DNA from: Caldithrix sp.
Lineage (GTDB): Bacteria > Zhuqueibacterota > Zhuqueibacteria > Thermofontimicrobiales > Sulfurfontimicrobiaceae
Direction of reading: 5' to 3'
NCBI GenBank assembly: GCA_020722815.1
Contig: DYKB01000002.1
Span: 62,001 to 126,000 of the forward strand
DNA length: 64,000 nucleotides
The notes beneath the pieces were generated by a model. It did not search any database. It was given only the letters and a program-made list of their open reading frames with translations, and was not told where the DNA came from. The translations under genes were made by a program, and so were the position numbers. Shown here in pieces: positions 7,453 to 17,478 of the stretch. Position 1 is the stretch's first letter; each line of letters opens with the position of its first letter.

Positions 7453-10422
7453 ATGAAAATTCATTCTAAAAATTTACTGCTGGCCATCATGATTTTGGGC
7501 CTGACTAACAGCAACTTATTAACACAAAATCACCATCCACGCCTCTATATCAATGAATTCATGGCCGCGAATGAAAGCACCCTCTATTCACCTGATTATC
7601 AGGAATATGCCGACTGGCTGGAGATTCACAATGCTGAAGACACCATCATCGACATCAGTGGATTTTACCTGACCGATGATTTGTCTAAACCCACGAAATG
7701 GCAGATTCCACCAGCTACCAGTATTCGCCCCGGCTGGAAATTACTTTTCTGGGCCGATGGGAAAAATGAAGGCCGGCATACCAGTTTCAGTCTTTCGAAG
7801 GATGGGGAAGAAGTCGGACTTTTCACACCCGATGGAAAATTAATTGATTCCATTCATTATCCGGCCCAACTCGCCGATATTTCATTCGGCCGCTTTCCTG
7901 ATAGCGGTGACATCTGGTATTTGTTCGATCAACCCACGCCTGCTACAGCAAATAAAAATGCCGGCTATTTGGGCATTACCGGCGCCCCCGAATTTTCTGT
8001 TTCGGGTGGTTTTTATGCCGGAGGTGTCTCTGTCGCACTCGTAAAGCAAAATCCAGATGAAAGTATTCGATACACTCTTGATGGTTCGCTCCCCGATCAA
8101 AAATCTTTCACCTATCGCATTCCAATTCAACTTTCTGCGACAACCGTTATTCGGGCGCAAACCGTCCGGCAGGATTATCTCCCCGGTCCCGTGATAACGC
8201 ACACCTATTTCATCGATGAAACGACTAGCCTGCCCGTCATTTCCATTGCCACCAACCCGGCCAATTTGTGGGACGATCAAATCGGCATTTATGTCATTGG
8301 GACCAATGGCATTGCCGGCTATTGCACCAGTGAACCCAGAAACTGGAATCAGCCCTGGGAGCGTCCTGTCAGTCTGGAGCTTTATGAGGCAAATCGGGAA
8401 TTGGGTTTTAAAATTAATGCCGGCATGCAAATCGGTGGCGGCTGCACACGTCTGTATCCGCAAAAGCCGTTGGCCATCTTCGCGCGGGGAAAGTATGGGG
8501 CATCCAAAATCAATTATCAGGTCTTTCCCGATAAACTCATCAACAGTTTTAACAATTTGCTAATCCGAAACAGCGGTCAGGATTGGTGGCGCGCCATGTT
8601 TCGCGATGGTTTCATGCACACGCTGGTGAAAAACCGCATGGACATCGATTGGATAGCATACCGGCCCGCGATTCTCTTTCTCAATGGCGAATACTGGGGC
8701 ATTCATGAAATTCGCGAAAAACACAATGAACACTATCTGGCTGCCAATTATAATATCGATCCGGCTGCAATTGATATTCTGGGTGGAAATGCCGAGGTGC
8801 AGCAAGGTTCTGCCAAAAACTATCAGGAGTTGATAAAATTTATCCAAACGAACGATCTGGCGGTTCCGGCGCACTTTGAGTGGGTCAAAACGCAGATGGA
8901 TGTGAACGAATACCTCGATTATGTAATCGCCGAAATCTATTTTGCCAATATCGACTGGCCCGGCGGAAATATCGAATACTGGCGGCAGCAGGGCGAAAAT
9001 TATAAATGGCGCTGGATTCTTTTCGATACCGATCTGGGATTTGGCGCGCACCAGCAGGGACAATTTCACAGCAATACGCTTGAAAATGCCACGGCCGAAA
9101 CCGCGACCTATTACGCCAATCCTCCCTGGGCAACGCTGCTGCTGCGAAAACTGCTGGAAAATGCCGATTTCAAAAGCCAATTTATTCAGCGATTTGCCAG
9201 CCATCTGAATACCACCTTCCATCCGCAGCGGGTGTTGCATATTATGGACAGTCTGAAAGCACAAATCGAACCTGAAATGCCGCGCCATATTCAAAAATGG
9301 GAGAAATCCACCTCCTTTAATGGCGGCTGGAATTATCATCTCGCGGTCATGCGCGAATTTGCGAATGAAAGACCCCAAAATATCATGAATCATCTAATAC
9401 AAAAATTCGGTCTGAGTGGGACAGCGAAACTCACTGTTTCAGCCAATGCGCCAGCCAGCGGACACATTTTCATCAATCGTGTCAAATTGCCGGACGAAAA
9501 CTTTTGCGGCACATATTTCAAAGATATTCCCATTCAGTGTCAGGCCGTGCCCAATCCTGGCTATCACTTTGCCGGCTGGCAGGGGATTGCCAATTCCAGC
9601 AGCGATTCCATCGGCCTTATCTTAACAAAAGATGGTACTTTAACCGCGCACTTTGAAACCGACGATGTAAATAAATTTGCCGGCCTGCGTATCAACGAAA
9701 TCCTGGCGCTGAATCGTCAGACCCGTGCTGATGAAAATAATGAATTTGACGACTGGATCGAGCTTTACAATGCCAGTGAAAATGCCATCGATTTATGCGG
9801 ACTTTATCTCACCGATGATTTAAATCAGCCCGAAATGTGGCAGATTCCCGCGTCCGCGCCGGATTTGACCACCATTCAGCCCGGTAAATTCCTCCTGCTC
9901 TGGGCCGATGAAGATATCCAGCAAGGCATTTTGCATCTGAATTTTAAACTCAGCGGCGACGGTGAAGTCGTGGGACTGGCACAAAAAACCGCTACTGGCT
10001 TTGCCTGGGTTGATACTCTCGTTTTTGGTTCGCAAACCATCGATGTTTCCTATGGCCGCTCCCCGGATGGCGCCGATAATTTTGTAAATTTCACAATTCC
10101 CACGCCGGGTTTGCCTAATATTTATACTGCCATTTTAAATAACGGCACCGTATTGCCAAATACGCCCCGGCTTGACCAAAATTATCCCAATCCCTTCAAC
10201 GCCATCACCACCCTTCGTTACCAATTAGTCAGCGAAAGCCACGTCAAACTCATTATCTATGACATCTCCGGCCGCGAACTCCAGACCATTATCAACCTTC
10301 GCCAGTCCGCCGGCGAACACACTGCCATTTTCGATGCCGCGCATCTCACCAGTGGCATCTATTTTTACAAACTTTCCACCACCACCTTTACGCAATGCCG
10401 TAAGATGCTCATCCTGAAATAA
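7453..10422 (+). CDS. Secreted CotH kinase-family protein with lamin-tail domains and T9SS sorting domain
   Basis: 989 residues. Signal peptide 1-25; lamin-tail domain about 33-170; chitobiase-like beta domain about 180-255 (YTLDGS); CotH-like kinase region about 265-640 (LNGEYWGIHEIREKHNEHYL and the later WILFDTDLGFG, matching the CotH catalytic blocks); a beta domain with GYHFAGWQG near 700; second lamin-tail domain about 745-885; C-terminal sorting domain about 905-989 starting NYPNPFN. CotH proteins phosphorylate serines of secreted or coat proteins; in this clade they are cell-surface proteins exported by T9SS. The protein is complete and has a close relative at 45.1 kb in the same window. 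Confidence 0.9.
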   Translation: MKIHSKNLLLAIMILGLTNSNLLTQNHHPRLYINEFMAANESTLYSPDYQEYADWLEIHNAEDTIIDISGFYLTDDLSKPTKWQIPPATSIRPGWKLLFWADGKNEGRHTSFSLSKDGEEVGLFTPDGKLIDSIHYPAQLADISFGRFPDSGDIWYLFDQPTPATANKNAGYLGITGAPEFSVSGGFYAGGVSVALVKQNPDESIRYTLDGSLPDQKSFTYRIPIQLSATTVIRAQTVRQDYLPGPVITHTYFIDETTSLPVISIATNPANLWDDQIGIYVIGTNGIAGYCTSEPRNWNQPWERPVSLELYEANRELGFKINAGMQIGGGCTRLYPQKPLAIFARGKYGASKINYQVFPDKLINSFNNLLIRNSGQDWWRAMFRDGFMHTLVKNRMDIDWIAYRPAILFLNGEYWGIHEIREKHNEHYLAANYNIDPAAIDILGGNAEVQQGSAKNYQELIKFIQTNDLAVPAHFEWVKTQMDVNEYLDYVIAEIYFANIDWPGGNIEYWRQQGENYKWRWILFDTDLGFGAHQQGQFHSNTLENATAETATYYANPPWATLLLRKLLENADFKSQFIQRFASHLNTTFHPQRVLHIMDSLKAQIEPEMPRHIQKWEKSTSFNGGWNYHLAVMREFANERPQNIMNHLIQKFGLSGTAKLTVSANAPASGHIFINRVKLPDENFCGTYFKDIPIQCQAVPNPGYHFAGWQGIANSSSDSIGLILTKDGTLTAHFETDDVNKFAGLRINEILALNRQTRADENNEFDDWIELYNASENAIDLCGLYLTDDLNQPEMWQIPASAPDLTTIQPGKFLLLWADEDIQQGILHLNFKLSGDGEVVGLAQKTATGFAWVDTLVFGSQTIDVSYGRSPDGADNFVNFTIPTPGLPNIYTAILNNGTVLPNTPRLDQNYPNPFNAITTLRYQLVSESHVKLIIYDISGRELQTIINLRQSAGEHTAIFDAAHLTSGIYFYKLSTTTFTQCRKMLILK

Positions 10423-10608
10423 AAGAATCACGTTTCATGCATCACATATTACGCCTCTGTGTTTGAACGCGCCTCATCTTTTCAGATAGACTATAGATTC
10501 CACCGTTTCCATAAGTTTTTATCAGCAGATTAAAATACTTTCTGTCGGTCTTAAATCATTTTGACCCAAATAATTTTGACATCAAATCTTTTGCATTAAA
10601 TTACTTAG

Positions 10609-10747
10609 AGTCTGTCCGAAAATACCCAATTCTGTCATTGCGAGGCGTTTTTTGCCGAAGCAATCCCCTTATATAATGATGGAGATTGCTTCGTCGCACA
10701 AAACGCTCCTCGAAATGACAAAATCGGGTCATTTACGGACAGACACT
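10609..10747. repeat. Family C palindromic repeat, copy 2
   Basis: 139 bp, AGTCTGTCCG to CGGACAGACACT, same interior arms (GTCATTGCGAGGCG / CGAAATGACA) as copy 1. It lies 12 bases left of the IS element's target duplication; copy 3 abuts the right end, so the IS is bracketed by two like-oriented copies. The rest of the gap 10423-10608 shows no gene. Confidence 0.85.
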
Positions 10748-10791
10748 TTTTAGAATTTCAAATAATTCTACTTAGTCAGATAAAAAAAAGC

Positions 10792-10821
10792 TTGCTAATT
10801 AATTAAAAAAAACAGTATATT
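10792..10821 (+). promoter_or_regulatory. Candidate transposase promoter
   Basis: TTGCTA (10792-10797) and TATATT (10816-10821), 18-base spacer, just inside the left IS end. Confidence 0.4.
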
Positions 10822-10893
10822 AGGTTATGAAAAATAATCGACAGCCAAAATTTCCCAAATTGTATTCACCCTAAAACAGGAGAATCACGAGCC

Positions 10894-12336
10894 ATGAGTC
10901 TGGCTGGGCCCTTCGGGGCCTGGCACAAGAGTTTCTTAATTTTCATCAACGCTATCATCATATTTTTCAAGTACATAACAAGTCAGTTGCCTTGCAATCA
11001 CAGCAATATATCGCTGGTTTAATGCAGGCCAAACGGCACAATCTGGAGCGGATGGTCGAAAAGGTGCCAGACACCGATTGGCAAGTTCTGCAAAATTTTA
11101 TTAGCCATTCGCCTTGGGACGCCCAATCCCTGACCAAACCAATTGCCACGGCGGCCAATGCGGCTATCGGGGGCGATGTGGACAGTTGTTTGCTGCTCGA
11201 CGAGAGTGGTTTCAGCAAAAAAGGTCAGCACTCGGTGGGCGTTTCGCGACAATATAATGGTCGGTTGGGTAAAGTTGACCACTGTCAGGTGGCTGTCTCT
11301 GCGGCGTTATGTCGTCGCAAACGCGTGACGTTAATCGATACGCGCCTTTATTTACCAGAAAATTGGACCGCCGCCAAAGACCGTTGTCGGGCCGCGGGGG
11401 TTCCTGCCACGCGGCAGAAATTTCAGAAAAAGGCCGAATTAGCCCTGGAAATGGTCCAACAAGCCCGCGAAAACGGGGTGGTCTTCGAATGGGTGGGCGG
11501 TGACGCTTTTGATGGGGATGATCCCACGTTGTTACGCCAATTAGACCAACAAGGCGAAAGGTTCATGTTAGATGTCCATCAAGATCAACGGGTCTATTTG
11601 GAAGACCCCCAGCCCTATGTACCTAAACGTCAGGGTAAATTCGGGTGCCATCCCCACTGCTATCACACCGATCAACCCGCCGTGGAAGTGCGCACCTGGG
11701 CGGCGGAACAACCCGAGAGTGCTTGGCACAAAATCGGGCTGCGCAGCCGGACCAAAGGCGACCATCACGCTCACGCCTTGCACCGCCGGCTTTGGCTCTG
11801 GAACGGCCTTGAGGCGCAGGCGCATCAATGGCATTCACTGGTTACGAGATTTTTTTCAAAATGAGAACAAATCACCAATGCTTGAGGCGCAGGCGCATCA
11901 ATGGCATTCGCTGGTCACCCGAACCCCCTCGTCGCCCGGGAAACTTAAATATAGTCTGCGCAATGCGCCATTCGACACGCCCCTACCGCGCCTGGTCTTC
12001 ATGCAAGGCCAGCGCTATTGGATTGAACGGGCACTCGAAGATGCCAAAAGTGAACTCGGCATGGCTGATTATCAAGTCCGGGGCGGGACGGCCTGGCATC
12101 ATCACCTGGCGCTGATGTTGTTAGCGCAATTATTTTGCTTGGAAATCCGCTTGAAATATAAAACCGACCATCCCTTACTGAGTTGTCATGATGTCCGGGA
12201 AGTCTTGCCCTTTCTGGTCCCGCAACGACAAACCACCGTCGAGGAGGTGCTTCGCCAACTACTTTTTCGACATCAACAACGGGCTGATTCTATCAAGTAT
12301 TATCTTAAAAAACAACTACTTAACAAATCTGACTAA
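10894..12336 (+). pseudogene. IS701-like DDE transposase, frame broken
   Basis: The main frame (codons from 10896) reads an IS701/DDE_5-type transposase: LDESGFSKKGQHSVGVSRQY contains the first catalytic Asp, and GRLGKVDHCQVAVS and WVGGDAFDG follow (second Asp region). The only ATG, 10894, is out of frame; no in-frame ATG precedes 10992. At 11808-11847 and 11881-11920 a near-identical segment (CTTGAGGCGCAGGCGCATCA...) occurs twice, 73 bp apart, so the reading frame shifts by one. The C-terminal part (WIERALEDAKSELGMADYQVRG, with the catalytic Glu region) continues in frame 1 to 12336. Not active as read. Confidence 0.85.
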
Positions 12337-12340
12337 GTAG

Positions 12341-12480
12341 AGTCTGTCCGAAAATTCAAAACCCTGTCATGGCGAGGCGTTTTTTGCCGCAGCAATCCCC
12401 TTATATAATGATGGAGATTGCTTCGTCGCCAAAAACGCGCCTCGCAATGACAGTACCGGATGCATTTGTGGACAGACACT
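12341..12480. repeat. Family C palindromic repeat, copy 3
   Basis: 140 bp, AGTCTGTCCG to GGACAGACACT. It is flanked directly by AAGTAG on both sides (12335-12340 inside the IS end, and 12481-12486). This direct repeat looks like a target duplication and shows that the short element moved into the IS end after the IS had landed. Confidence 0.85.
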
Positions 12481-12571
12481 AAGTAGAAATAATTTTTTTT
12501 AACTGTATAAACTTAACGCTGTCGTACTTATTAAGGCACAATTTTACACTTATTCTTGAAAGGGATGTCTC

Positions 12572-15565
12572 ATGAAAAAACGAATTTTACTCTTGCTTTG
12601 TTGTTTTACGATTTCAAATCATCTTTCTGCCCAGTATCTGAAAAATTTTACCCTTACCAATCGCTGGCCGGTGGGTGGTTGTACAACGGTTGCTGCGAAC
12701 GATTCACTCGGATTCGCGGGCAGCGGTGGCATGTTGACCATTTTCCGTCTGGATGATCAGCGACGGCTGGCGGACTGGCAATCGCCCGGTATTGTCAATC
12801 AAATTGCCATTTATCAAAACTATCTTTATATCGCAAATGGCTTTGCCGGTTTACAGGTGATCAATAGTAAACAGCCGGCCAAACCGCAAGTGGTTACTTC
12901 CGTGGCGGGTAATTTTCAATATATCACCGGTTCAGGAAATTATGTCATTGCTGCCCCCTGGGATGGAACGCTCCGTGTTTTCAATATCCAGAATCCTGCG
13001 CTCCCACAGGATGTCGGTGGATACAAAGCGCAGGTGGATGATATGGTGGCGACCGGCACGCTCCTTTACATCGCCGCCAATACGACAGGGCTGCAAATTC
13101 TTGATTTTTCAAATCCGGCAGCGATTACCATGATTGGCGCTTTGACAACCATAAAACCCACGCGTTGTGTTCTGGCTGGCAATTATCTCTATCTCAAGGA
13201 GGGATCAAAAACATATATTGTCAATGTGAGTGACCCGCGTAATCCGGCCATTGCAGCGACGCTCACAACGTTGAACTGGGAACAGGCAGCAGCTTCGGGA
13301 GCGCGGCTTTATACAGCGGATTTTTCCAAATTGCGCACTTATGATATCCGCCAGCCGCTGATACCATCGGAGTTGGAAGCGATATCACAGGATGCGCCAA
13401 AGTTTCTGACAGCAACCTCGCAACATCTGGTTATTGCTCAGGGAGATCGGGGCCTTTCGGTATTTCGGATGGATGATGCCGGTATTCCGAACAGCGCATA
13501 TACTTACGAAATACCGGGTCAACCATCCACAGTCCATGCGGTTTCAACCCACTATCTCTATGTCAAAAATGGTGCTTCAGATAATGAAAAAGTGGATATT
13601 CTCGATGTAACGGATCCGGGCCGGATTCAAAAAGTCAGTGAATGGAAAGTTTATCCGGAAGTGTTAGCCATTACCGGTGATGTAGCCTGTTATACAAGCG
13701 GCAATAAATTTTTCATCGTTTCGCTGGCAGATCCCATCGCGCCAAAAGAAACGGGACAACTGACACTCGATGCGTATAATAATACCGTTGCGGTCTGGAA
13801 TGATATGGCGTTTGTTTCCGTAATCGGCCTGACGCAAAAGAAGAAGGGGGTGACGATAATCGATATCCGTGAGCGGACCAAACCCAAATCACTTAAATTT
13901 ATTGATTCATCACCATATCGTGCTCGCGTGGAAGCAAAGTTTGGAAATTATATTTATTTGATTGACGAAAATGGCCTTTATGCCATGGATATCACCGATC
14001 CCGCCAATCCAGTCAAAAAAGACTATTTGACGCGTGAAGATGTCCTCTGGTTTGATATTATCGACCATTATGGCTGGGCACGAACCGATAATGACACGCT
14101 TAAGATTTTTGATCTCGCCAATCCCAATCAACCCAAAATAGTACACACCTCGGTGCAGCCAATTATCAGTCAACCTTCGCAGCAGTATCAGGGCTTTCTT
14201 TATGTGGTCAGTTATGATGGCGTGCATATTTTTGATGTTACCGACCCATCAATTGTCCGCAAAACAGGCCGGATTTCCGGTGGCGTTAGTTATGTCGCTG
14301 GCAGCGCGATTCAGTCGGGACATCTCTTTGCCAGCACTTATACCATGGAGCAAAAGCTTTATATTTATAATTTACCTGAACCGGGTATGCCAGTTAAGCA
14401 GGGAATCCTCAACACCTGGCATCCGGTGCTCGATATTGGTATGGATAACCACGGGGTTTACGTGGCCAATGGCGTTGATGGACTCCAAATTCTGGATACG
14501 AAAATAACAAATCAATCTCCCCGTGTTGGTCACTGGCCGGCCTTTTCCAGTATGAGCGGCGTGGCTGGTAACGGCCACTTTGTATTTGCGGGGGAGACTG
14601 AAGCGGGTGTTCATACACTCGATGTTTCCAACCTGAACCCGATTCGATATCTGGGAACCTTTCAGCAACTGAAAGCAACCGAGGTGACGAATCGAATGGC
14701 GGCATCGGGCAATTATTTTTATTGGAATAGTCTGCAAAATGGTTTTCAAATTTTTGATATCACAAATCCGGCACAATGGCAACTTCGGAGTACGACGCCA
14801 ATGGGCAAGGCGCAGGGAGTACCACTGATTAAGGGGACAACGGCATATATTCCGGATGGAACCAATGGACTCAAGGTGATAAACATTAGTAATGCGGATG
14901 CGCCGCAGGTGTTGGGCTCGTGGAGTGGACAGGTTTATGACATCGCGCTTTACGATACGCTCGCTTTTATCGCCGGCCAGTATAGTGGTTTACGGTTGTT
15001 AAATATCAAGAATCCAGCACAAATTCGCGAAATCGGCAAAATCACGCCCTATTCCACCGTGATGAGCCTGGAATTGGTGGGAAATACGCTCTATCTGGCG
15101 GCGGGCTATTTAGGCGTGGTGATGTTTGATGTGACCGATCCATTTAATCCTGTTGAAACCGGCCGTCTCTTTTTTGATGATTGTCAATTCACGGCCATTG
15201 CGGTAGTTGGCGCCAATTTAGCAGCACTGGACCCGGCATCCGGCGTCTATCTCCTGCGAAATAATTTAATCAGCAGCATAACTGAGAATTCAATAAAGCC
15301 GAAACAATTTACTTTGGCGCAAAATTATCCCAATCCTTTCAATAGCGAAACGGAGATCAGCTATGTGCTCGCCCAAAAAGCAGTGGTCGCGCTGGAACTC
15401 TTCAATACGCGCGGGCAGCGGGTGGCCTGTCTGGTAAACGGAATCCAGGAGTCAGGTGAATATCGCCTTCACTATAAAGCCGATCATCTCCCCACCGGAC
15501 TCTATTTTTACCGGCTAAAAAGTGGCGATCAGATACAGACCCGCAAGATGATGTTAGTCAAATAG
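12572..15565 (+). CDS. Secreted LVIVD beta-propeller protein with T9SS sorting domain
   Basis: 997 residues. Signal peptide 1-20. Residues 25-895 consist of about 18-20 repeats of roughly 40-45 residues, each with a strand like LYIANGxxGLQVINxxxPxxP (LVIVD repeats), which fold as propeller blades. The C-terminal sorting domain starts NYPNPFNSETEISY near 917 and ends GLYFYRLKSGDQIQTRKMMLVK-like. Such proteins are outer-surface or secreted and probably bind other proteins or glycans; no catalytic motif is seen. Start chosen at ATG 12572 behind AAAGGGA. Complete. Confidence 0.88.
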   Translation: MKKRILLLLCCFTISNHLSAQYLKNFTLTNRWPVGGCTTVAANDSLGFAGSGGMLTIFRLDDQRRLADWQSPGIVNQIAIYQNYLYIANGFAGLQVINSKQPAKPQVVTSVAGNFQYITGSGNYVIAAPWDGTLRVFNIQNPALPQDVGGYKAQVDDMVATGTLLYIAANTTGLQILDFSNPAAITMIGALTTIKPTRCVLAGNYLYLKEGSKTYIVNVSDPRNPAIAATLTTLNWEQAAASGARLYTADFSKLRTYDIRQPLIPSELEAISQDAPKFLTATSQHLVIAQGDRGLSVFRMDDAGIPNSAYTYEIPGQPSTVHAVSTHYLYVKNGASDNEKVDILDVTDPGRIQKVSEWKVYPEVLAITGDVACYTSGNKFFIVSLADPIAPKETGQLTLDAYNNTVAVWNDMAFVSVIGLTQKKKGVTIIDIRERTKPKSLKFIDSSPYRARVEAKFGNYIYLIDENGLYAMDITDPANPVKKDYLTREDVLWFDIIDHYGWARTDNDTLKIFDLANPNQPKIVHTSVQPIISQPSQQYQGFLYVVSYDGVHIFDVTDPSIVRKTGRISGGVSYVAGSAIQSGHLFASTYTMEQKLYIYNLPEPGMPVKQGILNTWHPVLDIGMDNHGVYVANGVDGLQILDTKITNQSPRVGHWPAFSSMSGVAGNGHFVFAGETEAGVHTLDVSNLNPIRYLGTFQQLKATEVTNRMAASGNYFYWNSLQNGFQIFDITNPAQWQLRSTTPMGKAQGVPLIKGTTAYIPDGTNGLKVINISNADAPQVLGSWSGQVYDIALYDTLAFIAGQYSGLRLLNIKNPAQIREIGKITPYSTVMSLELVGNTLYLAAGYLGVVMFDVTDPFNPVETGRLFFDDCQFTAIAVVGANLAALDPASGVYLLRNNLISSITENSIKPKQFTLAQNYPNPFNSETEISYVLAQKAVVALELFNTRGQRVACLVNGIQESGEYRLHYKADHLPTGLYFYRLKSGDQIQTRKMMLVK

Positions 15566-15566
15566 G

Positions 15567-15712
15567 GCGCAGAGGGCATAGCGTAGAACATCAGGGCAGT
15601 AATCGTGTAATCATGCGAGCTTTACGGTTTGATCTACGCACTCCGCGCTATGCAATCCGCATTTTGCTCTACGCGCTACACGCTATGCGCTTTGCTCTAT
15701 GCGCGCTGCGTA
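15567..15712. repeat. Family F repeat (CGCTATGCGC-type)
   Basis: Alternating GCATAGCG / CGCTATGC and GCTCTATGCGC words, partly tandem, partly palindromic. It separates two convergent genes and could form the terminator for both. Its lower end supplies the last codons and stop of the RelA-like gene. Second copy at 19.40 kb. Confidence 0.65.
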
Positions 15713-16935
15713 AAGATTTTCTGATTAATCATATTCTTTAATCGAATTGCTGGTTCGAAATCTGGCTTCAGATTCAAAGTCTTTTCACAATTCTCCAATG
15801 CTGTTGTGTAGTCGTGCAAATCGAAATAGGTAAGTGCCTGGATATAATATCCATCAGTTTGATAGGCGTTAAGGTGGAGTGAGTGTTCAAAGTCTGCCAA
15901 TGCATCCCGATACTGGTGGAGCATCCGATAGGCGATGCCGCGGTTATTAAAAGCGCGAAAATAGTCCGGTTTTAATTTGAGCGCACTGGTGAAATCCTCA
16001 ATCGCCTTCTGATATTCACCCATCACAAAATGAGCCATCCCGCGGTGATTATAAACAATCGATTGGACCGTGGTGTTTGTTCGCAGACGTAAAATACGGG
16101 TGTAAAGTTTAATCGCTCTTGGCAGATGATTTTGACTATGAGCTTCCAGCGCTTCCAGAAGTAATTGCTGTTGTTTTCCACCCGGTCTAATATCGACATC
16201 ATGAACTGGCAAAGCTGACAATTTTGCATCATTGAGTGTTGGGAGAATGGAGATTTGCTCGAATTGTTCAATTTTTTCCAGTAAATTTCTGCGCCGTTTG
16301 GCATCGGAAGCGTGAATTGCCCGCTGATATTCGCGGATTTCCTGAAAGATGATATCAGAAAGGGTGAGTGTTGCATTTAATGCTGCCAATTTGCGTTTAA
16401 TTGGCTCGCTCAGGAGTGAAAAGCCGGCTTTATAAACCAGTTCATGTTCAACTTCAGCCCAGGCCTCCTGTAAAATGGTTCGTAATTGTATTTCGAAAAC
16501 AGGCCGCGTGTAGGGCAAACATTCAGTGTGAATATTTTCAGGTAAATTGATCAGTAAATGCAGTGATTGATAACCAAATTCGCTTAGTGTTAAATGTTCT
16601 CCCTTGCGTTCGCACTCAATGACTTCCAGGTGGTGCCGAAGAATCTGCTCGACCTTATCCGCATCTTCCAGAAAGGGACAAATGATCCGTAGTCCCAACA
16701 AGTCATTGATAACCGGCGATTGCTTGTTCTGCTTTAATAATCGAATGGTTTTACTAAAATAGCTTTCAAAAGATTTTATCCGATAGGTAACAGTCGCATT
16801 GATGTTATATTGATTAATTAATTTTTGAATTTGTTGTTCGAGGTCAATAATAATCTGTTCATAACCTGCGAGATGCGAATTATAAAGGCTATGGAGCTCT
16901 TTTCGCAAGGGAATTTTTGATTTAATTTTCTCCAA
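15697..16935 (-). CDS. RelA/SpoT-type (p)ppGpp synthetase fused to TPR repeats
   Basis: 412 residues. The synthetase domain (about 25-205) has all expected motifs: RIKSFESYFSK, DLLGLRIICPF, FGYQSLHLLI and EIQLRTILQEAWAEVEHE. No HD hydrolase or TGS/ACT domain is present, so it is a standalone synthetase. Residues about 255-405 are four to five tetratricopeptide repeats (e.g. YNHRGMAHFVMGEYQKAIEDF, AFNNRGIAYRMLHQYRDALADF) that bind a protein partner. It would make (p)ppGpp from ATP and GDP/GTP under control of that partner. TTG start with AAAGGA seven bases upstream. The final codons (TQRA, stop) lie in a family F repeat, so the natural C-terminus may have been altered. Confidence 0.9.
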   Translation of the reverse strand: MEKIKSKIPLRKELHSLYNSHLAGYEQIIIDLEQQIQKLINQYNINATVTYRIKSFESYFSKTIRLLKQNKQSPVINDLLGLRIICPFLEDADKVEQILRHHLEVIECERKGEHLTLSEFGYQSLHLLINLPENIHTECLPYTRPVFEIQLRTILQEAWAEVEHELVYKAGFSLLSEPIKRKLAALNATLTLSDIIFQEIREYQRAIHASDAKRRRNLLEKIEQFEQISILPTLNDAKLSALPVHDVDIRPGGKQQQLLLEALEAHSQNHLPRAIKLYTRILRLRTNTTVQSIVYNHRGMAHFVMGEYQKAIEDFTSALKLKPDYFRAFNNRGIAYRMLHQYRDALADFEHSLHLNAYQTDGYYIQALTYFDLHDYTTALENCEKTLNLKPDFEPAIRLKNMINQKIFTQRA

Positions 16936-17222
16936 AGTAAATTCCTTTTAAAAATCAAAGTATTCAGGTTGTGGGGATCTAAATCCGAAAAGTTTAAAAT
17001 ATAAAAATCGATTGAATGGTCTTGAGTATTATTTTATGGAATATGATGTAAAAAAAATTCAATCTGTTATACTGGATTAGCATAAATAATGAAATTGTAT
17101 CCATTCAATATTGAATGTGAATCCGATCCGTCCGGGTTATAATTGGTCCAAAATTATCCGTCACTATTTTGATTTCAGAACAAGGAATAACGATTTATGA
17201 TTTTTGAAGTTTTTAGGAATTT

Positions 17223-17381
17223 CACTACCGTACATTTTTTTATCGGCCATTGTTAAACCAAACCTCTGACCCTCACCCCAACCCTCTCCCAAAGGGAGAG
17301 GGCGTAGCTATTCCCTCTCCCTTTGGGAGAGGGTTAGGGTGAGGGGGCTGGTTTGGCGATATTAAAAAGTGGACATTAGCG
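17223..17381. repeat. Family B palindromic repeat, copy 1
   Basis: CACTACCGTACATTTT on the left and AAAAAGTGGACATTAGCG on the right enclose CCCTCACCCCAACCCTCTCCC and its mirror. The 16936-17478 gap between two minus-strand genes otherwise shows no gene. Confidence 0.8.
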
Positions 17382-17478
17382 AATCGGGGATTGCTTTCTT
17401 CCGGGATCAAAAATCAGTATTCGTCAATCAGTTTTCGAATTTAAGAAGTGTTTCATCCTGATTTAATGAGCGGATATT

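Larger units (their letters stand above)
10768..12340 (+). mobile_element. IS701-like insertion sequence (1573 bp), degenerate
   Basis: Left end CTACTTAGTCAGAT (10768-10781) and right end ATCTGACTAAGTAG (12327-12340) are perfect 14-bp inverted repeats. AAATAATT precedes the left end (10760-10767) and recurs at 12487-12494, after repeat copy 3 that later inserted at the right end; this looks like the original target duplication. The single transposase gene fills the element and its TAA lies inside the right end. Codon use is GC-richer than neighbours, fitting recent arrival. Confidence 0.85.

Noticed and set aside
15752-15775. GGTTCGAAATC as a tRNA T-loop.
   Set aside because: Lies inside the RelA-TPR coding sequence, with no acceptor or anticodon arms around it.
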